From NCBI GenBank assembly GCA_021847605.1, contig JAJZQN010000025.1, positions 1-58,931 of the forward strand: a stretch of DNA of 58,931 nt, read 5' to 3'. Below are positions 1 to 7,754 of the stretch, piece after piece; the stretch's first letter is position 1, and each line of letters starts with the position of its first letter. The translations under genes were made by a program, and so were the position numbers. The notes under the pieces are model-generated. The model had not been told where the DNA came from and searched no databases. It saw nothing but the letters and a program-made list of their open reading frames with translations. The stretch is from Pseudomonadota bacterium (lineage in GTDB: Bacteria; Pseudomonadota; Alphaproteobacteria; Sphingomonadales; Sphingomonadaceae).

Positions 1-22
1 GCCTTTGCTAGCGATTTTTTCA

Positions 23-81
23 AGGAGGGTTGGGTCTTCATCTTCGTTCCTTCGTCACTGCGACGAAGACCCAACCCTCCT
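23..81. repeat. 17-bp perfect inverted repeat upstream of the integrase
   Basis: Positions 23-39 and 65-81 are exact reverse complements, separated by 25 nt. The loop end offers a smaller alternative hairpin, ttcgtc (51-56) with gacgaa (62-67). There is no T-run on either side, so it does not look like an intrinsic terminator. It could be an operator, a recombinase binding site or a palindromic repeat. Nothing else is recognised between positions 1 and 216. Confidence 0.6.
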
Positions 82-216
82 CAAATCACAACCTCAAATC
101 TGTGCCATTGGCGCTGACGGGGAACACCTTAGAGATGAGGCAAAAATACCCTGCGCCATTTTCGGCCAAGCTCTCCTAACTTGGGCAAACTCCCTCGAAT
201 GGGCGGATGATAGGGT

Positions 217-1377
217 ATGACCTCCATCCGCCGCCGCACCTGGACTACCCCCGAGGGCAACGAGAAAACCGCCTGGCTGGTCGATTACCGCGACACCGCT
301 GGCAAGCGACGAGCAAAGCAGTTTGCGCGCAAGAAAGATGCCGAGACCTGGCTGACCAAAGCCGCCTATGATGTCAGCCAGGGCACACACACCCCTGACA
401 GCACTTCTATAACCGTAACCGAAGCTGCGAAGCTATGGATCTCGAAAGCCCAAGCCGAAGACCGCGAGCGGTCGACAGTCAAATCCTACAAGGAGTTGGA
501 GCGCCTACATATCAGCCCGCTCATCGGGTCTATCAAGCTGTCCCGCCTTACAGCGCCGCTCGTTGAGCAATACCGAGATGATCTCGTAGCGACCCGATCG
601 CGAGCGATGGCCGGCAAAGCGGTCCGTGCGCTATCGATGGTGCTGTCGGAAGCCCAGCGCCGCGGACTGATCGGCCAGAACGTTGCCAAAGGCGTCAAAG
701 TGATCCGCGCCAGCCGCGATAAGGTGAAGATCGAGATACCAACGAAAGCCGAGTTAAAGGCCCTGCTCGCCGCCGCCACCGACGATGAGAAGCCTCTGAT
801 CATGACAGCAGTACTCACCGGCCTGCGATCTTCCGAGCTGCGCGGGTTACGGTGGCAGGACGTCAACCTCAAAAACGCCAAGATATCGGTAAATCAGCGC
901 GCCGATCAGTGGGGGCATATCGGGCCGCCGAAGAGCGCGGCCGGTTTTCGGACGATCCCCATCTCCCCTGCCCTCGTCACCGTGCTGAAAGCGTGGAAGC
1001 TGCGCGTAACCAATTCCGACGCCGATCTAGCGTTTCCGAACGCCAAGGGCGGTGCTCAGTGGCATAACAACCTGCTTCGTAGGCTATACATCCCGCTCCA
1101 GATCCGCGCTGGACTGACCAAACCGAAACTGGATAGGGCTGGAAAAGCAGCTCTGGACGATGACGAAAAGCCGATCCTCACGGGCCGATATGGCTTCCAT
1201 GCCCTTCGCCACGCCGCCGCATCGGGCTGGATCGCTCAACGCATCGACTTGAAGCGGCTTCAAGTCTGGATTGGGCATGAGAATATTCAGCTGACGATCG
1301 ACACTTATGGCCACCTGATCCACGATGCTGGCGGAGATGCTGAACTTATCGCCGCGGCGAGCGCAGATTTGAATTGA
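217..1377 (+). CDS. int: Tyrosine recombinase / phage-type integrase
   Basis: This 386-residue protein should catalyse site-specific integration and excision of the element. The N-terminal part (about residues 5-60) looks like the arm-binding AP2-like domain, with the pattern WLVDYRDTAGKRRAKQF. Residues 65-160 fit the SAM-like core-binding domain. The C-terminal catalytic domain shows R204 (in TGLRSSEL), a probable K239, H328 and R331 (HALRH), H354 and the nucleophile Y364. All key residues are present, so the enzyme is probably active. A short AGGG lies just before the ATG. No excisionase gene is visible to its right. The FRG gene follows 12 nt later on the same strand. Confidence 0.93.
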   Translation: MTSIRRRTWTTPEGNEKTAWLVDYRDTAGKRRAKQFARKKDAETWLTKAAYDVSQGTHTPDSTSITVTEAAKLWISKAQAEDRERSTVKSYKELERLHISPLIGSIKLSRLTAPLVEQYRDDLVATRSRAMAGKAVRALSMVLSEAQRRGLIGQNVAKGVKVIRASRDKVKIEIPTKAELKALLAAATDDEKPLIMTAVLTGLRSSELRGLRWQDVNLKNAKISVNQRADQWGHIGPPKSAAGFRTIPISPALVTVLKAWKLRVTNSDADLAFPNAKGGAQWHNNLLRRLYIPLQIRAGLTKPKLDRAGKAALDDDEKPILTGRYGFHALRHAAASGWIAQRIDLKRLQVWIGHENIQLTIDTYGHLIHDAGGDAELIAAASADLN

Positions 1378-1389
1378 CGGACTTTACTC

Positions 1390-2172
1390 GTGAAAACAAC
1401 TGACCATGGAAAATTCGGCGAAGTTTGGATACCTTCGGGCTTCCAAGACCTGATGGAATTCGTGGCCGGAACAGTGTCGGAGCCTTCAGCCGTTAGAATG
1501 TGGCGCGGACAGGCAAAGTCAGAATGGCTGCTACACAGTTCCGCTCAACGGAAACTCAGCGCGGAACGCAATCCAGTGAAGGAAAATATATTATCTGCGT
1601 ATGAGACCAACTTGCTAAAGCAGGCTACTCACCGAGGATATCGATATGTTGACGGGCGAGAGCTATCAGATTTTGAGCTGTTAGCTAGGCTTCAACACCA
1701 CGGTGCAGCGACAAGGCTGATAGATACTACGCGAAACTTCTTGGTGGCATTATATTTTGCCTGCTGCTCTGAAGGCGATAGCGACGGGATGGTGTTTGGA
1801 ATCCATTCGGATCATTTGGGCGGATACGAAGGGTTGCTGCTCGATGGAGACTACAAAACAATCGTCGCTGGTGCTGGGTTGCATAGCCATCCGCAAACGT
1901 GGGAGCCGCCGGTTGTGTCTAAACGCGTGGCAGCGCAATCATCGCAATTCGTTTACAGTGCCATCGTCGACCAACTACATGGATCTCTAGCGATCGACGA
2001 TTGCGCAAGGGGACTATTAGCGATCCAGATCGAAGCATCGCTGAAAGCCGGGTTCATGACGATATTAGAGAGAACGTTTGACGTCAGGCTGCTCACACTC
2101 TTCCCTGATATCGACGGCTTTGGGCTCACTTTCGGCCAAGACCGAGACCAGTACTTTTCTCAACGCTGGTGA
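1390..2172 (+). CDS. FRG-domain protein, island cargo
   Basis: This 260-residue protein carries the FRG-domain signature: a W-R-G triplet at residues 38-40 and a conserved block around 98-118 reading LLARLQHHGAATRLIDTT. FRG domains occur in many island-borne proteins, some in anti-phage loci, but the biochemical activity is not settled and none is claimed here. The start is GTG, 12 nt after the integrase stop, so the two may be co-transcribed. Base composition is more A+T-rich than the surrounding chromosome, which fits recent transfer. It is the only cargo gene inside the window. No signal peptide or membrane segment is apparent. Confidence 0.8.
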   Translation: MKTTDHGKFGEVWIPSGFQDLMEFVAGTVSEPSAVRMWRGQAKSEWLLHSSAQRKLSAERNPVKENILSAYETNLLKQATHRGYRYVDGRELSDFELLARLQHHGAATRLIDTTRNFLVALYFACCSEGDSDGMVFGIHSDHLGGYEGLLLDGDYKTIVAGAGLHSHPQTWEPPVVSKRVAAQSSQFVYSAIVDQLHGSLAIDDCARGLLAIQIEASLKAGFMTILERTFDVRLLTLFPDIDGFGLTFGQDRDQYFSQRW

Positions 2173-2237
2173 ATCAGTTGCAACATGGATGCAACACGAA
2201 CTATAGAATCCCATAATCCGTAAGGTCTCGGGGCCTT

Positions 2238-2282
2238 ATCATAATCCGCGTGTCGGGGGTTCAAGTCCCTCCTCCGCTACCA
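2238..2282 (+). other. Attachment site: 3' part of tRNA-Met(CAU)
   Basis: The segment runs from the anticodon loop (ATCATAA, anticodon CAT) through the 3' anticodon strand TCCGC, the T arm GGGGG-TTCAAGT-CCCTC, the acceptor strand CTCCGCT, the discriminator A and CCA. The sequence before 2238 cannot pair as an anticodon stem (GCGGA would be needed), so no 5' half is present and the fragment cannot be a working tRNA. This is what the duplicated core of a tRNA-targeting integrase looks like. The intact elongator tRNA-Met gene should be at the other end of the element, to the left of the window. Confidence 0.85.
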
Positions 2283-2303
2283 ACGGAAATCTTTCACCGT
2301 TGG
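2280..2303 (+). terminator. Hairpin after the tRNA fragment
   Basis: CCAACGG (2280-2286) pairs with CCGTTGG (2297-2303) across a 10-nt loop. A second hairpin, GTCCGA/TCGGAC, follows at 2307-2326. Neither is followed by a clear T-run, so termination is only a possibility. Confidence 0.3.
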
Positions 2304-2429
2304 GAAGTCCGACACATATATCGGACGATAAGCTGCACTTGCCGGGATGGCAGCGCGGCAGGCGATGCCATTGCGCTGCGCCCTTCCCAGCCATTCATCG
2401 AACCACCGTTTCTCTCAGCCTGATGCCCC

Positions 2430-3449
2430 TTACGGGTCCGCTGCCCCTTTCAGGCCCACGGGGTGCCATTGTCGCGGGACATGGGGATGCAACTGGTCGA
2501 TAAGCCACCAGCGCAGCGGAATGCGCAGCTCCCGAAGGCCGGGCAAACTCCACAAATCCCACCCCACCGGCAGCCGGAAAGGGTTGCGTCGTCCATAGGC
2601 CCATAATTCGATACGGGTCGCCGCCGTGGTGGCTTCGGAACGGGCGTGAAAGCCGAAGGTATCGGCAACGATGAGCGTATTTGCAGGAACCGCATAGACG
2701 GTCGGTTCAGGAAGGTTGAGCGAGGCGAGTTCGTCGGCCTGCACCCGCAACGATCCTCTGGCCGACAGGCGGCAATCCCCCTGCTTCACGGTCAGGCTGC
2801 GGTTTTTTTCCCAGGCCAGCCGCTCGGGCGTCAGCCTGTGAGAACCATGAACATAGGCGAAGGGGCCGGTTTCGCGAGGCACATCTTCCAGAAACAGCCA
2901 TGCCTTCATCGATGGATGAAATGTATCCGCATGCAATTGATGCTGCGGATCGCGCGGCGCGTTGTGGCGGCGCGGCATGATCGATTGAATGTAGAGAAGC
3001 GGTTCGATGTCGAAACTGGAGACATAGCGAACCAGCCCGCGCCAGCGCGCATCCTTTTGAAAATGCCGCAGCGCTGGGATGGCTTTGAGCGCCGCTTTAT
3101 CGACCGCCAGACGGCGGGTGATGGTGTCGCCCTGCACCGTTTCCCGCGCAGCGCCCTTATAAGACAGGAGTTGCGTCCTCAGGTTCTGAAAGAGCGGTTC
3201 CGGCAAGAAGTTGCGGATTTGAACGACACCGTCGCGGTCGAACGCCTCGCGGTCTTCGACCGAAATCATGTCCGCCAGGCCACGCCTGCGATGGGCCGCC
3301 AATGCATGCACCGCCCGAACCCGCGCGGCATGAAGCCCCAGCGCGTTCAACCTTTGCGACCCGATAAGGGGATTATCCGCGAATGACTTAGCGCCGGAAA
3401 ATATTTGCGCGATCCACCAGGGAAACAGAGCAGCGGAGCGAAGCAACAT
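2430..3449 (-). CDS. Phytanoyl-CoA dioxygenase (PhyH) family protein
   Basis: This 339-residue protein is a probable Fe(II)/2-oxoglutarate-dependent oxygenase. The metal site is visible as HAD in QLHADTFHP and a distal histidine in GFHARSEA, followed by an arginine (TRIELWAYGRRNPF) that could bind 2-oxoglutarate. The fold fits the PhyH family; the substrate is unknown. The reading frame is open further upstream to 3596, but the ATG at 3449 has a good AGAGG ribosome site, so I start there. The gene lies just inside the chromosome beside the island junction and downstream of a BioC-like gene on the same strand. Confidence 0.75.
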   Translation of the reverse strand: MLLRSAALFPWWIAQIFSGAKSFADNPLIGSQRLNALGLHAARVRAVHALAAHRRRGLADMISVEDREAFDRDGVVQIRNFLPEPLFQNLRTQLLSYKGAARETVQGDTITRRLAVDKAALKAIPALRHFQKDARWRGLVRYVSSFDIEPLLYIQSIMPRRHNAPRDPQHQLHADTFHPSMKAWLFLEDVPRETGPFAYVHGSHRLTPERLAWEKNRSLTVKQGDCRLSARGSLRVQADELASLNLPEPTVYAVPANTLIVADTFGFHARSEATTAATRIELWAYGRRNPFRLPVGWDLWSLPGLRELRIPLRWWLIDQLHPHVPRQWHPVGLKGAADP

Positions 3450-3534
3450 GAAGCCTCTTTGGAATGGAAGCGAGCAATAGTCGATAGCAATAACGCTTCG
3501 GCAGGCGATGCCGCCAAGGTTCAACAGCCGCCCT

Positions 3535-4302
3535 TCAAGTCCTGCGCGTAATGCGACCGAACAATAATTGGTATCGGTCAACCTCGCCCGCTTCATCGAA
3601 CGCAGCCATCACCCGGCGCAGATCGCGCGGCGACAGCGGCAGGCGCCCCTCCGTCGGCACGACCGCACCAATCCCGCGCAGATGCGCGATCAACCCGCGC
3701 GCACCGCCACAATGGAGCGCATGATCCTCGTCAAAGGCGAAGGCGTCGCCATAATCGGCCAGCATGGCGCGCAGCGCGTCGAGCGAGGGATAGTCCGGCA
3801 CACCCGGCTCCACCCCACAGGCGGCATGAGCCGCGCGCCAGCCGGCAAAGCTGCCTTGCCCCATAGTGGAGAAGATGAGACTGCCCCCCGGTCGCAACAG
3901 CCCGGCCAGCCGCGCCAGCGCCGCGGGCAGATCATCGAACCATTGGAAGGCGAGGCTGGAGAGAATGAGGTCGAACCATGCGCCGTCGAAGGCGGGATAT
4001 TCGCCGTCCATGGTCAGGAACGTGCCAGCCACCAGCCCCTGTGAAGCGGCCTGCGCCAGCATGCCCGGCGAAATGTCGGTCACGACCTGCTGCGCAGCGG
4101 GCCAGCGCGCCTGCACATGACGGGTCAACAGGCCGGTGCCGCAGCCGATTTCCAATATGCGGGCGACATTCGCCCCGCCCTGCCGCTGCGCAAGGTCGGC
4201 GACCAGTTCGGCGGCGAAGCGTTGCGGCCCGGCATGGTCGTCATATCCGGCCGCCGCTGCGCCGAACGCATCGCTTATCCGTTGCTTGCGGGGCTGGTTC
4301 AT
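3535..4302 (-). CDS. BioC-like SAM-dependent methyltransferase
   Basis: This protein of about 255 residues has a class I SAM-binding motif (LEIGCGTGLLTR) and the N-terminal pattern ISDAFGAAAAGYDDHAGPQ, which resembles malonyl-ACP O-methyltransferase BioC. BioC methylates malonyl-ACP to start pimelate synthesis for biotin. The motif FQWFDDLPAAL and the PGG of RPGGSLIFST also fit this group. No other biotin genes are nearby, so the assignment rests on sequence alone. In-frame starts exist at 4326, 4314 and 4302; none has a strong ribosome site, and 4302 gives the usual family N terminus. Confidence 0.7.
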   Translation of the reverse strand: MNQPRKQRISDAFGAAAAGYDDHAGPQRFAAELVADLAQRQGGANVARILEIGCGTGLLTRHVQARWPAAQQVVTDISPGMLAQAASQGLVAGTFLTMDGEYPAFDGAWFDLILSSLAFQWFDDLPAALARLAGLLRPGGSLIFSTMGQGSFAGWRAAHAACGVEPGVPDYPSLDALRAMLADYGDAFAFDEDHALHCGGARGLIAHLRGIGAVVPTEGRLPLSPRDLRRVMAAFDEAGEVDRYQLLFGRITRRT

Positions 4303-4376
4303 GGCTAGGCGCATGACAGAGGTCATGGTTCAAGGCCAGACTCTTCGCCGATAATGTTGCAAGGACAAAACGCCCC

Positions 4377-5618
4377 ATGACCGCATCCCCCCGCATACCC
4401 GCCATGGACGTGCTGCGCGGATGCGCGGTGATGGGGATATTGTGGATGAACATCACCGCCTTTGCCCAGCCGCAGGCGGCCTATTTCAATCCCGCCGCCA
4501 GCGGGCCGTTGGCGGGCGGAGACATCGCCTTTTGGGCGATCAGTCTGATCGGCGTGGACGGCAAGATGCGCGGTCTGTTCGCCATGCTGTTCGGCGCATC
4601 GATGCTGTTGCTGATCGACCGGGAGGAAATGGCCGGGCGCGATGGACGACGCGGCCAGCGCGTGCGGGCCGGATGGCTGCTGCTGATCGGCCTGGCCCAT
4701 TATATGCTGTTATGGTGGGGCGACATATTGATGATCTATGCCGTCGTCAGCCTTGTCGCGCTGATGTTCGCCGGACGGGAGCCGCTGTCGCTGGTGAAAA
4801 CCGCCTTCCTCCTGTTCCTGCTGCAATTTCTGTTGTCGGCCAGCTTCGTCACCAGCGTCTATGCCTGGTCCCATGCCGCCGCGGCGCCGGGCGCAACCGC
4901 GTCGCTACAGGAAAGCTATGCCAGTTTCGTAGGAGGCCTGTCCGATCCGGCCAGCGCCGCCGTGCGGGCAGACGTCACCCTGCATCGCAGCGGATTTGGC
5001 GCGATCCTGTGGCACAAGGCCGCCGGTTTCCCCGGCGAATGGTTCTGGAGCCTGTTGTTCACCGGCTTCGAAACGCTGGGCTTCATGCTGCTGGGCATAG
5101 CGATGCTGAAAGGCGGATTCCTGACCGGCCGCTGGCAGGTGGAACAATATCGCCGTACCGCGCGCCATTGTTTCCTGATCGGCCTGCCACCCATGATCGC
5201 CCTTGCCGCATGGGTCGCCTATAGCGGTTTTGCGCCGTTGCCAGCATTCGGCACCGCGCTGGCATGGTCGCTGCCTTTCCGCATTCCGCTGGCCGTGGGC
5301 TGGGCCGCGTTGATCCTGTGGCTGTTTGCCCGCGCGCCGGGCCACCCGATCTTCAACCGGATCGCGGCGGCAGGACGGATGGCGCTCAGCAACTATCTGG
5401 GCACCAGCATCATGATGACCGCCCTCTTCTATGGCTGGGGATTCGGCCTGTTCGGCCATGTCCGCCCTGCCGCGCTGCCGCTGGTCGTGCTGGCCGGGTG
5501 GGCAGCGATTCTGCTGTGGTCCAAACCCTATGCCGACCGATTCGCGCTGGGTCCGGCCGAATGGCTGTGGCGCAGCCTGATCAACGGCCGACCGCAAAAG
5601 ATTCGCAAGAGCATATGA
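4377..5618 (+). CDS. DUF418 family multi-pass membrane protein
   Basis: This 413-residue inner-membrane protein has about ten hydrophobic segments. It starts with the typical DUF418/YeiB pattern RIPAMDVLRGCAVMGILWMN and contains the GKMRGLFAMLFGAS and RMALSNYLGTSIMM blocks of that family. The C-terminal half corresponds to the DUF418 domain. The function is unsettled; related proteins are often called putative acyltransferase-like or transport-associated. It is divergent from the BioC-like gene. The last codons overlap a possible Fur box for the following bfd gene. Confidence 0.8.
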   Translation: MTASPRIPAMDVLRGCAVMGILWMNITAFAQPQAAYFNPAASGPLAGGDIAFWAISLIGVDGKMRGLFAMLFGASMLLLIDREEMAGRDGRRGQRVRAGWLLLIGLAHYMLLWWGDILMIYAVVSLVALMFAGREPLSLVKTAFLLFLLQFLLSASFVTSVYAWSHAAAAPGATASLQESYASFVGGLSDPASAAVRADVTLHRSGFGAILWHKAAGFPGEWFWSLLFTGFETLGFMLLGIAMLKGGFLTGRWQVEQYRRTARHCFLIGLPPMIALAAWVAYSGFAPLPAFGTALAWSLPFRIPLAVGWAALILWLFARAPGHPIFNRIAAAGRMALSNYLGTSIMMTALFYGWGFGLFGHVRPAALPLVVLAGWAAILLWSKPYADRFALGPAEWLWRSLINGRPQKIRKSI

Positions 5619-5629
5619 TTACTATTGCG
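5611..5629. promoter_or_regulatory. Possible Fur-type box upstream of bfd
   Basis: The 19-bp segment ending ATTACTATTGCG, read on the complementary strand, matches about 11 of 19 positions of the classical Fur consensus (GATAATGATAATCATTATC). It lies about 50-70 nt before the bfd start, a sensible place for an iron-responsive operator. The identification is by eye only. Confidence 0.3.
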
Positions 5630-5680
5630 ACCCATTATCAGAGTCGCTATCTCCCGATCCAAGGTCTGGAGAATGACTCG

Positions 5681-5851
5681 ATGGTCGTGTGCGTTTGTAA
5701 TGCCATTCGTGAAAAAGACTTGAAAGAGGCGGTGCGCGACGGTGCGGATACGCCATGCAGCGCCTATGCTCGTTTCGGTCGCCGCCCCAAATGCGGCCAG
5801 TGCGTGTCCATTGCCCGCACGATTATCGCAGCGGAACTGGCGTCTGTCTGA
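5681..5851 (+). CDS. bfd: (2Fe-2S)-binding protein, bacterioferritin-associated ferredoxin
   Basis: This small protein of 56 residues matches BFD: CVC near the N terminus (CVCNAIREKDLKEAV) and a C-terminal CGQC supply four cysteines for a [2Fe-2S] cluster. The family donates electrons to bacterioferritin to mobilise stored iron. The bacterioferritin gene follows on the same strand 142 nt later, which supports the role. The ATG at 5681 starts the domain directly, with GGAG upstream. A short GATTTG/CAAATC hairpin overlaps the stop codon (5850-5865). Confidence 0.9.
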   Translation: MVVCVCNAIREKDLKEAVRDGADTPCSAYARFGRRPKCGQCVSIARTIIAAELASV

Positions 5852-5993
5852 TTTGATTGCAAATCAACCGCACGAACCAATCGCGAAGATAACGCAATAG
5901 CGCACCGTAAAATCACGGATTTCCGGGGTTAACAGCCCCCTGCCCCTTCCTTATACTGACCGGCGTTCCCCAATTTCCCGGAGTATAAGCGCC

Positions 5994-6473
5994 ATGAAGG
6001 GCGACCCGAAGGTCATCGACTATCTGAACGAAGTCCTCAAGAATGAGTTGACTGCGATCAACCAGTATTTCCTGCACTATCGCATCCTCAATCACTGGGG
6101 CATCGAGAAGCTGGCCAAGTTCGAATATAGCGAATCCATCGATGAGATGAAGCATGCCGACAAGGTTGCCGAGCGCATCCTGTTCCTCGACGGCCTGCCC
6201 AACTTCCAGCTTTTGGGTCGCCTGAAGATCGGCGAAACGGTCGAGGAAATCCTCAAGGCCGACCTCGAGCTGGAATATGAAGCGCTGCCCGTCCTGCGCG
6301 ACGCGATCGCCTATTGCGAATCGATCAAGGATTTCGTCAGCCGCGACCTGTTCCAATATATCCTCGAAAGCGAGGAAGAGCATGTGGACACGCTGGAAAC
6401 CCAGTTCGAAATGATCGAACGCATGGGCATCCAGAATTATGTCCAGCTCCAGAGCAAGGCCAACGAAGAATAA
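5994..6473 (+). CDS. bfr: Bacterioferritin
   Basis: This 159-residue protein is a full-length bacterioferritin, a 24-subunit iron store. All di-iron ferroxidase ligands are visible: E18, E51, H54, E94, E127 and H130. M52, which binds the inter-subunit haem, is also present, so this is a haem-type Bfr and not a plain ferritin. It follows bfd on the same strand and the two proteins should work together in iron storage and release. A GC-rich hairpin at 6597-6622 lies downstream. Confidence 0.96.
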   Translation: MKGDPKVIDYLNEVLKNELTAINQYFLHYRILNHWGIEKLAKFEYSESIDEMKHADKVAERILFLDGLPNFQLLGRLKIGETVEEILKADLELEYEALPVLRDAIAYCESIKDFVSRDLFQYILESEEEHVDTLETQFEMIERMGIQNYVQLQSKANEE

Positions 6474-6596
6474 GCGGTACCGCGTTGGCCAGAAGATTCT
6501 GAGATCGGTGCGAACAGCCGATGGTGCGCAGAAAAACGCGGACCGCTCAGAATGAAGCCAGCCGACGGGTCGCAAGAAAGAGCCGTGACAACGGCC

Positions 6597-6630
6597 GGGA
6601 GGCGCGGGGTAGCGCGCCTCCCATTTTATG
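6597..6630 (+). terminator. Intrinsic terminator-like hairpin after bfr
   Basis: A perfect 10-bp stem (6597-6606 with 6613-6622) encloses a 6-nt loop and is followed by ATTTTATG. It sits between bfr and the convergent Nudix gene and may serve bfr. Apart from this hairpin the 6474-6675 gap shows nothing recognisable. Confidence 0.6.
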
Positions 6631-6675
6631 ATTGTGTGATTACAGGCCGCCGCCCTCCTGCGGCGATGCGCCTTC

Positions 6676-7083
6676 TTACAGCAGCGCCTCCAGCAGCCCG
6701 ATCAGCGGCAGGTCGGCAGGCGGCATATCCAGCCCGTACATCTCCACCGGCCGCACCCATTTGAGCGCCGTCGCCTCCCGCGCTTCGGGAATGCCCTGCC
6801 ATTTGCGGCAAACATAAAGCAACAGCAGCAGATGTCGGCCATCCAGACCTTCACTGGCGAAGGTTGCAGGCGCCAGGCAGCTTGTGTGGGTGGCGATGCC
6901 CAGTTCTTCCTCCAGTTCGCGCACCAGCGCCGCTTCCGGCGTCTCACCCGGTTCCACCTTGCCGCCGGGAAATTCCCACAGGCCCGCCATAGCCTTACCG
7001 GGCGGGCGCCGTTGCAACAGGACACGGCCCTCCGCATCGATCAGGGCGACGGCGACAACCAGCAACAAAGAGGATTGCGACAT
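6676..7083 (-). CDS. mutT: MutT-type Nudix hydrolase (8-oxo-dGTP diphosphatase)
   Basis: This 135-residue protein carries a complete Nudix box, GGKVEPGETPEAALVRELEEELGI, matching Gx5Ex7REUXEEXGU. The preceding LLQRRPPGKAMAGLWEFPGG is typical of MutT, which hydrolyses 8-oxo-dGTP to prevent A-to-C transversions. The length fits MutT. The gene stands alone on the minus strand between bfr and the Flp pilins. Confidence 0.88.
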   Translation of the reverse strand: MSQSSLLLVVAVALIDAEGRVLLQRRPPGKAMAGLWEFPGGKVEPGETPEAALVRELEEELGIATHTSCLAPATFASEGLDGRHLLLLLYVCRKWQGIPEAREATALKWVRPVEMYGLDMPPADLPLIGLLEALL

Positions 7084-7179
7084 GAGATTCCATGAAAAGG
7101 GGATTGCGGGCGAAGGGCTTTTTTAACCCTGTCTGCTTTACACCTCTTTCCGGGACTGTCTGTAGCGAAACGGGGTATC

Positions 7180-7365
7180 ATGCGCGGGCTTATCGAAATC
7201 ATCGCCCGATCGGCATTGGCCCGCTGCGAGCGGGGGGCCACGGCAATCGAATATGCGTTGATCATTGCAATGATCGTCATTGCCATGATCGCCGCCCTGT
7301 CGAACGTCGCCAACAAAACAACCCGGATGTGGAACAACGTCTCCAACGAAGTTCTGGCCCGTTAA
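7180..7365 (+). CDS. Flp/Fap family type IVb pilin (1)
   Basis: This 61-residue prepilin has a short basic leader, the processing-site pattern ERGATAIEYAL with the conserved E-Y pair, and one hydrophobic helix (IIAMIVIAMIAALSNVA). Flp pilins are cleaved by the TadV peptidase and assembled by the Tad machine into adhesive fibres. A second pilin gene follows 135 nt later, but no tad assembly genes are in the window. Confidence 0.88.
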   Translation: MRGLIEIIARSALARCERGATAIEYALIIAMIVIAMIAALSNVANKTTRMWNNVSNEVLAR

Positions 7366-7500
7366 CCATCAATATCTGACAGTTGCGGCATCCCATTAAA
7401 CATTTTTCAACCGTCCGCTTCTATTTCGATCCTTGCTGACCACAAAATCCAAGCGGGGCGGCCGGGTAGTTCAACGAAGTTCAAGTCAAGGAGACATGAT

Positions 7501-7659
7501 ATGCAGTTCATTCGCAAGATGCTGAAGAACGAAAAGGGTGCAACGGCCATCGAATACGGCCTGATCGCTGCCCTGATCGCCGTCGCTGCCATTGGCGCGA
7601 TGAGCAGCCTGGGCACCAAGCTGAGCAGCACCTTCAACAATGTCGGCAACAAGCTCTAA
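7501..7659 (+). CDS. Flp/Fap family type IVb pilin (2)
   Basis: This 52-residue prepilin reads MQFIRKMLKNEKGATAIEYG at its start, with the same GATAIEY processing motif as its neighbour and a hydrophobic helix LIAALIAVAAIGA. A strong AGGAG site lies about 10 nt before the ATG and a strong terminator follows, so it is probably the major, highly expressed pilin. The two proteins differ outside the motif, so this is not a simple recent duplication. Confidence 0.9.
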   Translation: MQFIRKMLKNEKGATAIEYGLIAALIAVAAIGAMSSLGTKLSSTFNNVGNKL

Positions 7660-7680
7660 TCAGCGCTGACATTTGTCGAA

Positions 7681-7720
7681 AAAGGGGGCGGTGGACTTCG
7701 GGTCCACCGCCCCTTTTTCG
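7681..7720 (+). terminator. Strong intrinsic terminator after the second Flp pilin
   Basis: GGGGCGGTGGAC pairs with GTCCACCGCCCC around a TTCGG loop and is followed by five T residues. It lies about 25 nt after the pilin stop codon. Confidence 0.88.
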
Positions 7721-7754
7721 TTAAAGCCGCCGGTAACGACCATGCCGTCCGTCT

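Larger units (their letters stand above)
1..2282. mobile_element. Right end of an integrative element (partial)
   Basis: This stretch contains a tyrosine integrase, a cargo gene with an FRG domain, and at its right edge a copy of the 3' part of a tRNA-Met(CAU) gene. That is the usual layout for an element integrated at the 3' end of a tRNA gene. The cargo gene at 1390-2172 is visibly richer in A+T than the chromosomal genes to the right. The left end, the intact tRNA gene and the rest of the cargo lie outside the window. Whether the element still moves cannot be told. Confidence 0.75.

Noticed and set aside
2238..2282. A complete tRNA gene
   Set aside because: The 5' half, D arm and 5' anticodon strand are absent; the sequence before the anticodon loop cannot pair.
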